A stretch of 64,000 bases of DNA, taken from positions 40,770-104,769 of the forward strand of contig NZ_QAXS01000008.1 of assembly GCF_003053565.1 (NCBI RefSeq), written 5' to 3'. Under the pieces are notes generated by a model that was not told the origin of the DNA, did no database searches, and saw nothing but the letters and a program-made list of their open reading frames with translations. This document shows positions 17,617-25,604 of the stretch, in pieces; position 1 is the first letter of the stretch; every line of letters starts with the position of its first letter. The stretch is from Halanaerobium saccharolyticum. GTDB lineage: Bacteria; Bacillota; Halanaerobiia; Halanaerobiales; Halanaerobiaceae. Made by a program: the position numbers and the translations under genes.

Positions 17617-18762
17617 ATGTCAAAGCTTAAAGTTGGAATTATTGGTACAGGTTTTGTTGGAGCAGCCCATGTTGAAGCTTTGAGGAGACTCGGTAAGGTG
17701 GAAGTCAGAGCAGTTGTAGCCAGCAGCCTCGAATCTTCAAAAAAGGCGGCAGAAAAGTTGAATGTTCCGGCATATTATGCTGATTATCAGGAAATGCTGG
17801 CAGAAGAAGAGCTGGATGTAGTCCACAACTGCACACCCAACTACCTTCACTTTCCGGTTAATAAGGCTTTTTTGGAGGCGGGAGTCCATGTTTTTGCCGA
17901 AAAACCACTGGTGATGAATACAAAAGAAGGCAGCGAGCTCTTAGAAATCATCGCAGACAAAAACATATATGCCGGAGTGAATTATAATTACCGCCACTAT
18001 CCTCTGGTTAAAAAGATGCAGAATCAGGTGCAGGAGGAGCTGGGAAAACTCTTTCATATTCAGGGACATTACCTGCAGGACTGGATGCTTTTTGAAAACG
18101 ACTACAGCTGGCGGGTTGATCCAGAAAAAGGTGGGAAATCGCGAGTTGTGGCTGACATCGGCTCTCATTTCTGTGATCTCTTGCAGTATCTGACCGGCAA
18201 GAAAATAAAGCGCTTAATTGCTAATACAAAAATTGTGCATCCGGAGCGGAAAAGACCGCTTTCTGAAGTGAAAAGTTTTGCCCGGGCAGAAAAGGAAGTA
18301 GAATACGAAAGCTACCAGGTGGAGACAGAAGATTATGCCTCTGTGCTTTTTGAACTCGAGGATGGCACAGCCGGTAATTTTACTGTTTCTCAGGTTGACG
18401 CCGGCCACAAAAATGATCTTTTTATCGAGATCAGCGGCAGCAAAAAAAGCTTGAGCTGGTCCCAGGAAAAGGCCAACCATCTTTTTATTGGTCATCGGGA
18501 AGAGGCCAATCAGGATTTAGTTCGCGATCCTTCACTTTTAGAGGGAAAGGCTGCCGAGCGCTGCTATTACCCGGGCGGTCATATTGAGGGCTGGTCTGAA
18601 GGCTTAAAGAATTCAATTAAAGATTTTTATGACTGCATCCTGGCTGCTGGGGATCCGGCTGATTATGACTTTGCCACTTTCGCTGACGGCCAGCAGGAAG
18701 TAAAGATTACCGAAGCCATCTTAAAAAGCAGTCGGGAGCAGAGCTGGGTGGAAATAGACTAG
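17617..18762 (+). CDS. Gfo/Idh/MocA family oxidoreductase
   Basis: A 381-residue NAD(P)-dependent dehydrogenase, the second in this operon. It has GIIGTGFVGAAH at the N-terminus, AEKPLVMN for the EKP motif and DIGSHFCDL for the C-terminal DxGsH motif that places the catalytic His. A long loop enters at about 200-230. It is only distantly similar to the protein at 12861, so the two probably act on different intermediates. The next gene encodes a TIM-barrel isomerase, a pairing seen in glucoside oxidation pathways such as the E. coli ycj cluster. Confidence 0.87.
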   Translation: MSKLKVGIIGTGFVGAAHVEALRRLGKVEVRAVVASSLESSKKAAEKLNVPAYYADYQEMLAEEELDVVHNCTPNYLHFPVNKAFLEAGVHVFAEKPLVMNTKEGSELLEIIADKNIYAGVNYNYRHYPLVKKMQNQVQEELGKLFHIQGHYLQDWMLFENDYSWRVDPEKGGKSRVVADIGSHFCDLLQYLTGKKIKRLIANTKIVHPERKRPLSEVKSFARAEKEVEYESYQVETEDYASVLFELEDGTAGNFTVSQVDAGHKNDLFIEISGSKKSLSWSQEKANHLFIGHREEANQDLVRDPSLLEGKAAERCYYPGGHIEGWSEGLKNSIKDFYDCILAAGDPADYDFATFADGQQEVKITEAILKSSREQSWVEID

Positions 18763-18846
18763 CCAAATATTTGTAAGCAATTTTGAGCTTGATTTGACTG
18801 ATTAATTTCAAAAATTTAAATAGCCAATTGAAAGGAAGTGTTGACT

Positions 18847-19836
18847 ATGGGACGCAAAGTAACGCTATTTACCGGTCAGTGGGCAGATATGAAATTTGAG
18901 AACTTAGCTCAGACCGTCAGTGAAATCGGTTATGATGGTCTGGAAATTGCCTGCTGGGGAGATCATTTAGATGTTCAGAAAGCGGCAGAGGAAAGTTCCT
19001 ATGTAGAAAAGAAACTGGAGATTCTGGATAAATATCAGCTCGGGGTCTGGGCCATCGGTAACCATCTCGCCGGTCAGTGTGTGGGTGACCGCTATGATCC
19101 CCGCCTTGATAATTTTGCCCCGGAAAAGTATGCAGGCAAACCCGCTGAAATTAGAAAATGGGCTGTAGAGGAGATGCAGCTGACAGCGGTGGCTGCCAAA
19201 AACCTTGGTGTGGATACAGTTACCGGTTTTACCGGCTCTCCAATCTGGAAGTTTTTCTACTCCTTTCCTCAGACTACGCAGGAGATGGTCGAAGAGGGCT
19301 TTGAGCGGATAGTTGAGCTCTGGAATCCAATTCTTGATGTTTTTAAGGAAAATGGAGTTAAATTTGCCCTCGAAGTTCACCCTACAGAAATTGCCTTTGA
19401 TTTTTACACAACCGAAAAGCTGCTGGATAAGTTTGACTGGCGGCCTGAATTTGGAATCAACTTTGACCCGAGCCATTTAATCTGGCAGGGGCTGACTCCC
19501 CATCTCTTTTTGCGGGATTTCAGTGAGCGAATCTATCATGTGCATATGAAGGATGCGGCAGTAACTCTAAACGGCAGAGAAGGTATTTTAGGATCTCATC
19601 TCCCCTTTGGTGACCGCCGCCGCGGCTGGGATTTCCGTTCGCTCGGCCACGGAGACATCGACTTTGATGAGATTATCCGCGAACTTAACGAAATGAATTA
19701 CACTGGCCCCCTTTCAGTAGAATGGGAAGACAGCGGGATGGACCGGATCTATGGTGCCCGGGAGGCACTCAACTTTGTCCGCGAGATTGACTTTAAACCC
19801 TCCGATCTGGCCTTTGATGACTCAATGGAGAAATGA
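18847..19836 (+). CDS. Sugar phosphate isomerase/epimerase-like TIM-barrel protein
   Basis: A 329-residue xylose-isomerase-like TIM barrel, longer than the one at 11978. Likely metal ligands lie in FALEVHPTE, INFDPSHLIW, HVHMKDA and LSVEWED. The stretch VTGFTGSPIWKFF is typical of a subgroup found beside Gfo/Idh/MocA genes. The ATG at 18847 follows GGAAG by 8 nt; the upstream GTG at 18838 overlaps that site. It is the last gene of the operon, followed by a palindromic repeat and a clear terminator. An epimerase of keto-sugars is the best guess. Confidence 0.85.
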   Translation: MGRKVTLFTGQWADMKFENLAQTVSEIGYDGLEIACWGDHLDVQKAAEESSYVEKKLEILDKYQLGVWAIGNHLAGQCVGDRYDPRLDNFAPEKYAGKPAEIRKWAVEEMQLTAVAAKNLGVDTVTGFTGSPIWKFFYSFPQTTQEMVEEGFERIVELWNPILDVFKENGVKFALEVHPTEIAFDFYTTEKLLDKFDWRPEFGINFDPSHLIWQGLTPHLFLRDFSERIYHVHMKDAAVTLNGREGILGSHLPFGDRRRGWDFRSLGHGDIDFDEIIRELNEMNYTGPLSVEWEDSGMDRIYGAREALNFVREIDFKPSDLAFDDSMEK

Positions 19837-19846
19837 TATTTTATTG

Positions 19847-19899
19847 AACCAGGTCCAAAACGACCGTTTTGGACCTGGTTAAAGTGCGATGATTCACAA
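19847..19899 (+). repeat. Dispersed palindromic repeat, copy E1
   Basis: Arms AACCAGGTCCAAAACG (19847-19862) and its exact complement (19865-19880) are separated by AC. The right flank AAAGT-N7-TTCACAA (19881-19899) is shared with copies at 22757 and 24124. There is no T-run after it and a separate terminator lies downstream, so it is not simply a terminator. Confidence 0.85.
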
Positions 19900-19915
19900 A
19901 TAGAATTTTACTAAT

Positions 19916-19950
19916 CCCTTCTGGCTCTTATCAGCAGAAGGGTTTTCTTT
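19916..19950 (+). terminator. Terminator of the ROK/sugar operon
   Basis: CCCTTCTG (19916-19923) pairs with CAGAAGGG (19935-19942), followed by TTTTCTTT. It closes the operon after repeat E1 and before the P-type ATPase gene. Confidence 0.8.
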
Positions 19951-20061
19951 TGAATGAATTTTAGATAGAGGAATTTTCCAGATTATAAAGAATTATTAAA
20001 ATAACAGCCTAAATATCAATTAAATTTGTTAGCTGGCAAAATAGATAAATAGAGAGGGGCG

Positions 20062-22749
20062 ATGATTTTGGCAGAGGAATATTATCAGGAAAAAATTGAT
20101 TCAATCATTAAAAACTTCAATACTGACCCGGAAAGTGGACTTAGTTCAGAGGAATTAAAAAAGAAGAAAGAAGAACATGGGCCCAATAAGCTCCGGGAAT
20201 CAGAGGGAGTTTCTTTCTGGAAAATTCTTTTAAATCAGCTTAAAGATTTGATAATTATAATTTTAATTATTGCAGCTGTACTTGCCTTTTTGATCGGAGA
20301 TACTCTGGAAGGCTATGCAATTCTTGCAGTCATTGTCTTTAACACAATTATCGGCTTTGTGACTGAATACCAGGCCCAGAAGGCAGTCGCTTCTTTAAAA
20401 AATGTTTTGAGCAAAAAGGCAATGGTAATTCGGGAAGGCAAGAAGGAAGAAATCGAAGCTGTTGATCTGGTACCGGGAGATATTATCTTTATCGAAGAAG
20501 GAGATCAGATACCGGCAGATGCAAGACTGATTGACTCCAATAATTTAACTATTAATGAAGCTTCGCTGACCGGAGAATCCGAAAGTGTGGCCAAAGAGGC
20601 AGAGGCAGAGTTTGATTCGGAAAAAACACTGGCTGAAAGAAATAATATGATCTACATGGGAACAACAGCCGCCCGCGGAAAAGGAAAGGCAGTGGTTACT
20701 GCAACTGCAGAGGATACAGAAATCGGTAAAATTGGCGCCATGCTGGATGAAACTAAGGAGGGGAAAACTCCGCTTGAAAAAAGACTGGAGAGGCTCGGTA
20801 AATCCCTGATAAAAATTACCCTGGTGGTAATTGCTGTGCTGACAGTGCTCGGAATTGTTATGGGACGCCCGGTCTATGATACAGTTAAGACTGGAATTGC
20901 CCTGGCAATTGCTGCCGTTCCCGAAGGCCTGCCGATAATTGCAACTGTAACCCTTGCGATCGGGATGAAGAAGATGGTCGAGCATCAGGCTCTGGTCAGA
21001 GAACTTCTGGCAGTTGAAACTCTGGGTTCAGTTACTACAATCTGTACCGATAAGACAGGCACAATCACTGAAAATCAGATGACACTGCGGAAAATTTATC
21101 TAAATGACCACTTAATTGAAATTAGCGGTACCGGCTATCAGCCGGAAGGTGATTTTCTGCTTGAGGATGAGAAGATTGAGCCGGGAGCTGAGGCGAGTCT
21201 GGAGCTGACATTAAAAGCAGCACTGCTATGCACTTCAGCTGAGTTAACTAAAGAAGATGGTGATTATAAGGTTCTCGGAGAGGCTACAGAAGGTGCTCTT
21301 TTAACTGCCGGCAGGAAGGCTAACTTTTCCAAGGAGAGTTTAAAAGAAGAGGGTTATCAGAAGCTGGCCGAAATTCCCTTTAACTCAGACTATATGTATA
21401 TGGCAGTCAGCTATGCCCTGCCTGATGGCAGAGAACACCTTTATCTAAAAGGTTCACCGGATGTGGTGATTGAAATGTGTGATTCGATTATGATCAACGG
21501 TGAAAAAGAGGAATTAACTGAGGCTAAAATTGATGAAATTCAAGCCAGAAATAAGAAGCTGGGGGAAGAAGGCCTCCGCATTCTGGGAGTTGCCTATCAG
21601 GAAGGGAATAATTTAGATTCGGAAGAAAAACTGCAGACTGAGATTGAAAGCTCTCTCACTTTTCTGGCCCTGACAGCAATTATTGACCCACCAAGGGAGT
21701 CAGTAAAGGAAGCTATAAAAGAAACTAAAAAAGCAGGAATCAAAACAAAAATGATCACCGGTGACCAGATGGATACAGCTGCTGCTATTGCTAGAGAAGT
21801 GGGGATTGCAGGCAGTGATAATGTAATCAGCGGTCAGCAGATTTCTAAAGCTTCTGCTAGTGAGTTAAGAGAACTGATTAAAAATAATTCTGTTTTTTCG
21901 CGGGTTACCCCGAAGAATAAACTGCAGATTATAGAAGCTTTAAACGAAGAAAATGAAGTTACTGCCATGACCGGTGATGGTGTAAACGATGCTCCAGCCC
22001 TTAAAAAGGCAGATATTGGGGTTTCAATGGGCAAAAGGGGAACCTCAGTTGCCAGAGAGGCCTCGGATATGGTACTTTTGGATGATGATTTTGCCACAAT
22101 TGTAACTGCGGTGCGCGAAGGCAGGGTTATATTTGATAATATCCAGAAGTTTATCTACTTTCTCTTTTCCAACAATTTGAGCAAGATAATTTATATTTTC
22201 TTAGGTATCATCTTCAATCTGCCGCTGCCGCTTCTGGCAATGCAGATTCTCTGGATTAATGTGGTGATCGATGTTTTCCCGGCCCTCTCACTGGCCTGGG
22301 AAAAAGAAGAGGATAATATTATGGAGCGGGAGGCTACAACTGAAAGAAATATCATGGATAAGGCTTTTAAGAAAAAAGTTGGCCTGCACAGTCTGATTCT
22401 GGCAGCAGGACCGATGCTCTTATACCTCTGGGCCTTAAATGGCAGCTACAGTCTGGAGATCAGTCGGACTCTAAGTTTCAGCTCACTGGCCTTTATTCAG
22501 CTGTTCCATGTTTTCAATGCCCGCCGCAAATCAGGTTTGGCCTTTGATAAAACTGTTCTGGAAAATCATTATCTCTGGCTGGCGGTAGGAGTTGGAATAG
22601 TATTTCAGCTGGCAGCAATTTATTTAGCACCACTGCAGAATATACTTTCTACAGTGGCTATCCCAGCAGAGTTGTGGCTGCCGACAGCTGTAGCGATTAT
22701 TCTGCCAATGCTGATCATTCAGTTGATCAATGTTTTTGCAGGTAGATAA
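20062..22749 (+). CDS. Calcium-type P-type ATPase (P2A/P2B-like)
   Basis: An 895-residue cation pump. It has the N-terminal cation-ATPase domain, the TGES actuator motif, phosphorylation site Asp330 in DKTGT, TGDGVNDAP in the hinge and about ten membrane helices. PEGLP in M4 and NVVID in M6 are typical of calcium pumps. In M5 the segment reads SNNLSKII: Lys708 occupies the place of the SERCA site-I glutamate, as a basic residue does in the Listeria pump LMCA1, so one Ca2+ per ATP is likely. The ATG at 20062 is close to its GAGAGGGG site; a TTG at 20068 is also possible. The gene is flanked by repeats E1 and E2. Confidence 0.9.
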   Translation: MILAEEYYQEKIDSIIKNFNTDPESGLSSEELKKKKEEHGPNKLRESEGVSFWKILLNQLKDLIIIILIIAAVLAFLIGDTLEGYAILAVIVFNTIIGFVTEYQAQKAVASLKNVLSKKAMVIREGKKEEIEAVDLVPGDIIFIEEGDQIPADARLIDSNNLTINEASLTGESESVAKEAEAEFDSEKTLAERNNMIYMGTTAARGKGKAVVTATAEDTEIGKIGAMLDETKEGKTPLEKRLERLGKSLIKITLVVIAVLTVLGIVMGRPVYDTVKTGIALAIAAVPEGLPIIATVTLAIGMKKMVEHQALVRELLAVETLGSVTTICTDKTGTITENQMTLRKIYLNDHLIEISGTGYQPEGDFLLEDEKIEPGAEASLELTLKAALLCTSAELTKEDGDYKVLGEATEGALLTAGRKANFSKESLKEEGYQKLAEIPFNSDYMYMAVSYALPDGREHLYLKGSPDVVIEMCDSIMINGEKEELTEAKIDEIQARNKKLGEEGLRILGVAYQEGNNLDSEEKLQTEIESSLTFLALTAIIDPPRESVKEAIKETKKAGIKTKMITGDQMDTAAAIAREVGIAGSDNVISGQQISKASASELRELIKNNSVFSRVTPKNKLQIIEALNEENEVTAMTGDGVNDAPALKKADIGVSMGKRGTSVAREASDMVLLDDDFATIVTAVREGRVIFDNIQKFIYFLFSNNLSKIIYIFLGIIFNLPLPLLAMQILWINVVIDVFPALSLAWEKEEDNIMEREATTERNIMDKAFKKKVGLHSLILAAGPMLLYLWALNGSYSLEISRTLSFSSLAFIQLFHVFNARRKSGLAFDKTVLENHYLWLAVGVGIVFQLAAIYLAPLQNILSTVAIPAELWLPTAVAIILPMLIIQLINVFAGR

Positions 22750-22756
22750 GTTTGGT

Positions 22757-22808
22757 ACCAGGTCCAAAACGGCCGTTTTGGACCTGGTTAAAGTATATAA
22801 TTTCACAA
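22757..22808 (+). repeat. Dispersed palindromic repeat, copy E2
   Basis: ACCAGGTCCAAAACGG (22757-22772) and its complement form a perfect 32-bp palindrome to 22788. The flank AAAGT-N7-TTCACAA follows to 22808, as in E1. It lies 7 nt after the P-type ATPase stop codon and upstream of arsM. Confidence 0.85.
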
Positions 22809-22881
22809 TATATTTTTAATTAATTAATCGCCTATTTACGATTAACGATAACTATGCTATACTATTTCCCAGGAGGGATTA

Positions 22882-23682
22882 ATGATGCAGAAATCAGAAG
22901 CAGAAATAAAAGAGAAGGTAAAGGAAAATTACAGTCAGGTAGTAGAAGAGAATAAGAGCAGTGGCTGCTGCAGCTCTTCCTGCTGTGGAAGCTCAGCCAG
23001 GGAAGAGGCTCGGGCAAAAGAACTGGCAGAAAAAATGGATTACAGTCAGGATGATCTGGAATCAGCTTTTGCAGAAGCAAATTATGGTCTCGGCTGCGGC
23101 AACCCGGGTGCAATTGCTAATTTAAAAGCAGGAGAAACTGTTTTAGATTTAGGCTGTGGAGCCGGTTTTGATGTCTTTTTAGCTGCCCGTAAAGTAGGAA
23201 ATAAAGGAAAAGTGATTGGTATTGATATGACTGAAGCAATGATCAAAAAAGCAAAAGCTAATGCTGAGAAAAATGAGGTTAATAATGTGGAATTTATCCT
23301 GGGAGAAATAGAGGATCTGCCTGTAGAGGATAACAGTATTGATGTAATTATCTCAAACTGTGTAATCAATTTATCACCGGCCAAGGAAAAAGTCTTTACT
23401 GAAGCAAAAAGAGTATTAAAACCTGGCGGCCGACTGGCGATCTCTGATATTTTAAAAGCTGAGGAGTTTCCGGCAGCTATCAAAGCCAATCTGGATAACT
23501 ACAGCGGCTGTGTGACCGGAAGTATTGCAAGGGATGAATTACTATCAATTCTAGAAGAACTTGAATTTAAAAATATAGAGGTCGAAAGAAAATCTCACAG
23601 TGATCAAATAGTTGAAGACTGGATTTCCGGGATTGATATCAATGAATATATTTACTCTGCCTACATTAGAGCAGAAAAGTAG
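22882..23682 (+). CDS. arsM: Arsenite S-adenosylmethionine methyltransferase
   Basis: A 266-residue class-I methyltransferase of the ArsM type. The cysteine-rich N-terminus has Cys29-Cys30 and Cys34-Cys35; further conserved cysteines are in SNCVINLSP and YSGCVTGS, which in ArsM bind As(III). The SAM motif is VLDLGCGAGFD. It should methylate arsenite in the cytoplasm for detoxification. Two ATGs (22882, 22885) follow AGGAGG; the second has the more usual 8-nt spacing. An ArsR-type regulator gene follows. No arsenite efflux gene is in the window. Confidence 0.93.
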   Translation: MMQKSEAEIKEKVKENYSQVVEENKSSGCCSSSCCGSSAREEARAKELAEKMDYSQDDLESAFAEANYGLGCGNPGAIANLKAGETVLDLGCGAGFDVFLAARKVGNKGKVIGIDMTEAMIKKAKANAEKNEVNNVEFILGEIEDLPVEDNSIDVIISNCVINLSPAKEKVFTEAKRVLKPGGRLAISDILKAEEFPAAIKANLDNYSGCVTGSIARDELLSILEELEFKNIEVERKSHSDQIVEDWISGIDINEYIYSAYIRAEK

Positions 23683-23774
23683 GATGAACAAAAACACTGT
23701 GATTTTCACCATTGGGCAGTAACTTTGTGCATTTTCTTTAAAATGCTTTCAATTTAGTGTACAATTAACTACTG

Positions 23775-23800
23775 TAATCTGACAGGTATAATCTGACAGG
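23775..23800 (+). repeat. 12-bp direct repeat before arsR
   Basis: TAATCTGACAGG occurs at 23775-23786 and again at 23789-23800, immediately upstream of the Shine-Dalgarno site of the ArsR gene. It could be a slippage duplication or a tandem protein-binding site. Confidence 0.6.
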
Positions 23801-23814
23801 CGGGAGTGGATATG

Positions 23815-24138
23815 ATGAATCAAAAATCAGAAAACGGAGCAAAGAAAAGTGAAAATCTTGAGCAGCTGGCTGAGCTGGCAAGGGGTTTAAGTCATCCCCA
23901 CCGACTCAGAATCATTAAGATTCTGGCTGAACTGCCTGCAGATAATCAGTGTATGGTCAGCAGTATAGTCGATCAGCTGCCGATTGCTCAGTCAACAGTT
24001 TCACAGCATCTTAAAATTTTGAAGGAGACGGGCTGGATAGAAGGCCGCATTGATGGCCCGCGAGTCTGTTACTGTATCAATGAAGAAGTTTATGCTGAGT
24101 ATACTGCTGAACTCGAGCACTTATTTGGACCTGGTTAA
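23815..24138 (+). CDS. arsR: ArsR family transcriptional regulator
   Basis: A 107-residue ArsR/SmtB-type winged-helix repressor: LARGLSHPHRLRIIKILAEL, then the recognition region IAQSTVSQHLKILKETGWIEG and the wing DGPRVCYCIN. Possible As(III)-binding cysteines are in NQCMVSS before the recognition helix and in VCYC; the canonical CVC-type box is not present. I chose ATG 23815, 8 nt after GGGAG; ATG 23812 and GTG 23806 are alternatives. The last codons (Phe-Gly-Pro-Gly-stop) are made from a half-copy of the dispersed palindrome, so the original 3' end may have been replaced. Confidence 0.85.
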   Translation: MNQKSENGAKKSENLEQLAELARGLSHPHRLRIIKILAELPADNQCMVSSIVDQLPIAQSTVSQHLKILKETGWIEGRIDGPRVCYCINEEVYAEYTAELEHLFGPG

Positions 24139-24155
24139 AGTGTGTTTTTTCACAA
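24124..24155 (+). repeat. Half-copy (E3) of the dispersed palindrome, inside the end of arsR
   Basis: TTTGGACCTGGTT (24124-24136) equals the right arm of E1/E2, and the flank AAAGT-N7-TTCACAA follows at 24137-24155. The left arm is missing; in its place is ArsR coding sequence. The TAA stop of arsR (24136-24138) lies in the repeat. Confidence 0.8.
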
Positions 24156-24198
24156 AGTTTAATAGTTTTAATAATCCAATCAATTAAGGGTGAAAATT

Positions 24199-24393
24199 AT
24201 GGCAGGAAATAAAAGAGCCGATATTAAAAAAGGTTTAAAGGTTAAGGTTGTGCAGAAAAAAGATCAGCGGAGTGGAAATTTAACTGAAGGAGTTGTCAAA
24301 AGAATTTTAACTAATTCTGCAACTCATCCGCATGGAATTAAGGTTATGTTGGAAAGTGGCAAAGTTGGTAGAGTTAAAGAAATAATTGAATAA
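24199..24393 (+). CDS. ywbE: YwbE family protein (DUF2196)
   Basis: A 64-residue basic protein matching the YwbE family: RADIKKGLKVKVVQKKDQRSG, LTEGVVKRILTNSATHPHGI and the C-terminal GRVKEII. The fold is predicted to be a small all-beta barrel, and the function is unknown. I chose the ATG at 24199 after AAGGG; the upstream GTG overlaps that site. It is a single gene with its own terminator, following arsR by 60 nt. Confidence 0.85.
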   Translation: MAGNKRADIKKGLKVKVVQKKDQRSGNLTEGVVKRILTNSATHPHGIKVMLESGKVGRVKEIIE

Positions 24394-24404
24394 TATCTGT
24401 AATC

Positions 24405-24440
24405 ATTACCCATGTCCTTAAGATATGGGTAATTTTTTTA
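24405..24440 (+). terminator. Terminator after ywbE
   Basis: ATTACCCAT (24405-24413) pairs with ATGGGTAAT (24425-24433), followed by a run of T residues. Confidence 0.85.
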
Positions 24441-24509
24441 TTTTTTTACCTATGTTTTATTGTAATAAGTATTAATTACCTGTATAATTGAGTCAAGGAG
24501 ATGTTGAAT

Positions 24510-25586
24510 ATGACTGCAGAGAATTTAAAAATGCTGCCTCCAGAACTAAATCCAGATCAGAGTCAAATTTTAAAACAATTAATTCGTTCTCATAAGGCTC
24601 TGGCTGAATTGAAGGGCTTTTCAGAGACAGTACCCAATAAGAATATTTTAATTAACTCTGTCATAATAAATGAAGCCAAAGATAGTTCTGAAATTGAAAA
24701 TATAATTACTACTCATGATGAATTATTTAGGGCAATGAGCAAAGAAAATTATAAAAATCCTGCTGCTAAAGAAGTGGTGAATTATAGAAGAGCGCTCTGG
24801 CGGGGATTTGAGCTAATAAAAGAAAAGCAGCTTTTAACCACAAATATGATTATAGAGATTCAGAGTATTATCGAAAAAAATAATGCTGGGATTAGAAAAG
24901 TTCCGGGAACAGTACTTAAAAATCCTCAAAATGGAGAAGTTATCTACACTCCTCCTGAATCAGAAAGAAGAATCAGAGAATTACTAAGTAATCTAGAAAA
25001 TTATATTAATGAAGATAGTGATGAAGTTGATCCCCTGGTTAAAATGGCAGTTATTCATTATCAATTTGAATCAATCCATCCTTTTTACGATGGTAATGGC
25101 AGAACAGGTAGAATCCTCAATGTTTTATTTTTGGTACTAAAAGATATTTTAAACATCCCTATTCTTTATTTGAGCAAGTATATTATTGAAAACAAAAATA
25201 GATATTATTCTCTATTTCAAGAAGTAAGAGAAAATAAGGGCTGGGATCAATGGATTATATATTTTTTGAAAGCTTTAGAAGAAACAGCAATTGCAAGTTT
25301 AAATGTATTAAAAGAAATTAATCTTATAATTGAAGAAACTGCTGTTGAGATGCAGCAAAAAGCACCCAAAATTTATTCTAGAGAACTTTTAGATCTATTA
25401 TTTATAGAATTTTATACAAAAATATCCTATATCCAGCAGGGGCTGGGGGTAACTCGTAAAACTGCATCTAATTATCTTTCTAGCCTGGAAAGTAAAGGGT
25501 TTTTAAGCTCTGAAAAATTAGGCAGAGAAAAAATTTATAAAAATATAAGATTATTTGAACTTATTAAAAAGATGAATCAAAAATAA
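24510..25586 (+). CDS. Fic family protein (class II, AMP transferase-type)
   Basis: A 358-residue Fic-domain protein. The active motif HPFYDGNGRTGR begins at His190, the catalytic base for nucleotide transfer to a protein hydroxyl. The N-terminal SSEIEN motif is the class-II inhibitory helix, whose Glu blocks ATP until displaced. A C-terminal winged helix (VTRKTASNYLSSLESKGFL) suggests DNA binding. The ATG at 24510 is 9 nt after AAGGAG; ATG 24501 abuts that site. Solo Fic proteins with this layout are common in bacteria, often in accessory DNA; target proteins are unknown. It opens a block that contains two toxin-antitoxin pairs. Confidence 0.9.
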   Translation: MTAENLKMLPPELNPDQSQILKQLIRSHKALAELKGFSETVPNKNILINSVIINEAKDSSEIENIITTHDELFRAMSKENYKNPAAKEVVNYRRALWRGFELIKEKQLLTTNMIIEIQSIIEKNNAGIRKVPGTVLKNPQNGEVIYTPPESERRIRELLSNLENYINEDSDEVDPLVKMAVIHYQFESIHPFYDGNGRTGRILNVLFLVLKDILNIPILYLSKYIIENKNRYYSLFQEVRENKGWDQWIIYFLKALEETAIASLNVLKEINLIIEETAVEMQQKAPKIYSRELLDLLFIEFYTKISYIQQGLGVTRKTASNYLSSLESKGFLSSEKLGREKIYKNIRLFELIKKMNQK

Positions 25587-25604
25587 TAAACAAAGGATGA
25601 TAAA

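Noticed and set aside
18967..19476. Minus-strand ORF of 169 codons inside the TIM-barrel isomerase gene
   Set aside because: It is a frame shadow of a conserved gene; its protein shows no motif and no ribosome-binding site was seen.
20545..20985. Minus-strand ORF of 146 codons inside the P-type ATPase gene
   Set aside because: It is antisense to a conserved domain, with a Cys/His/Ser-rich composition typical of shadows.
19847..22808. E1 and E2 as terminal inverted repeats of an insertion sequence
   Set aside because: No transposase lies between them; the enclosed gene is a complete ion pump and each copy is a palindrome in itself.
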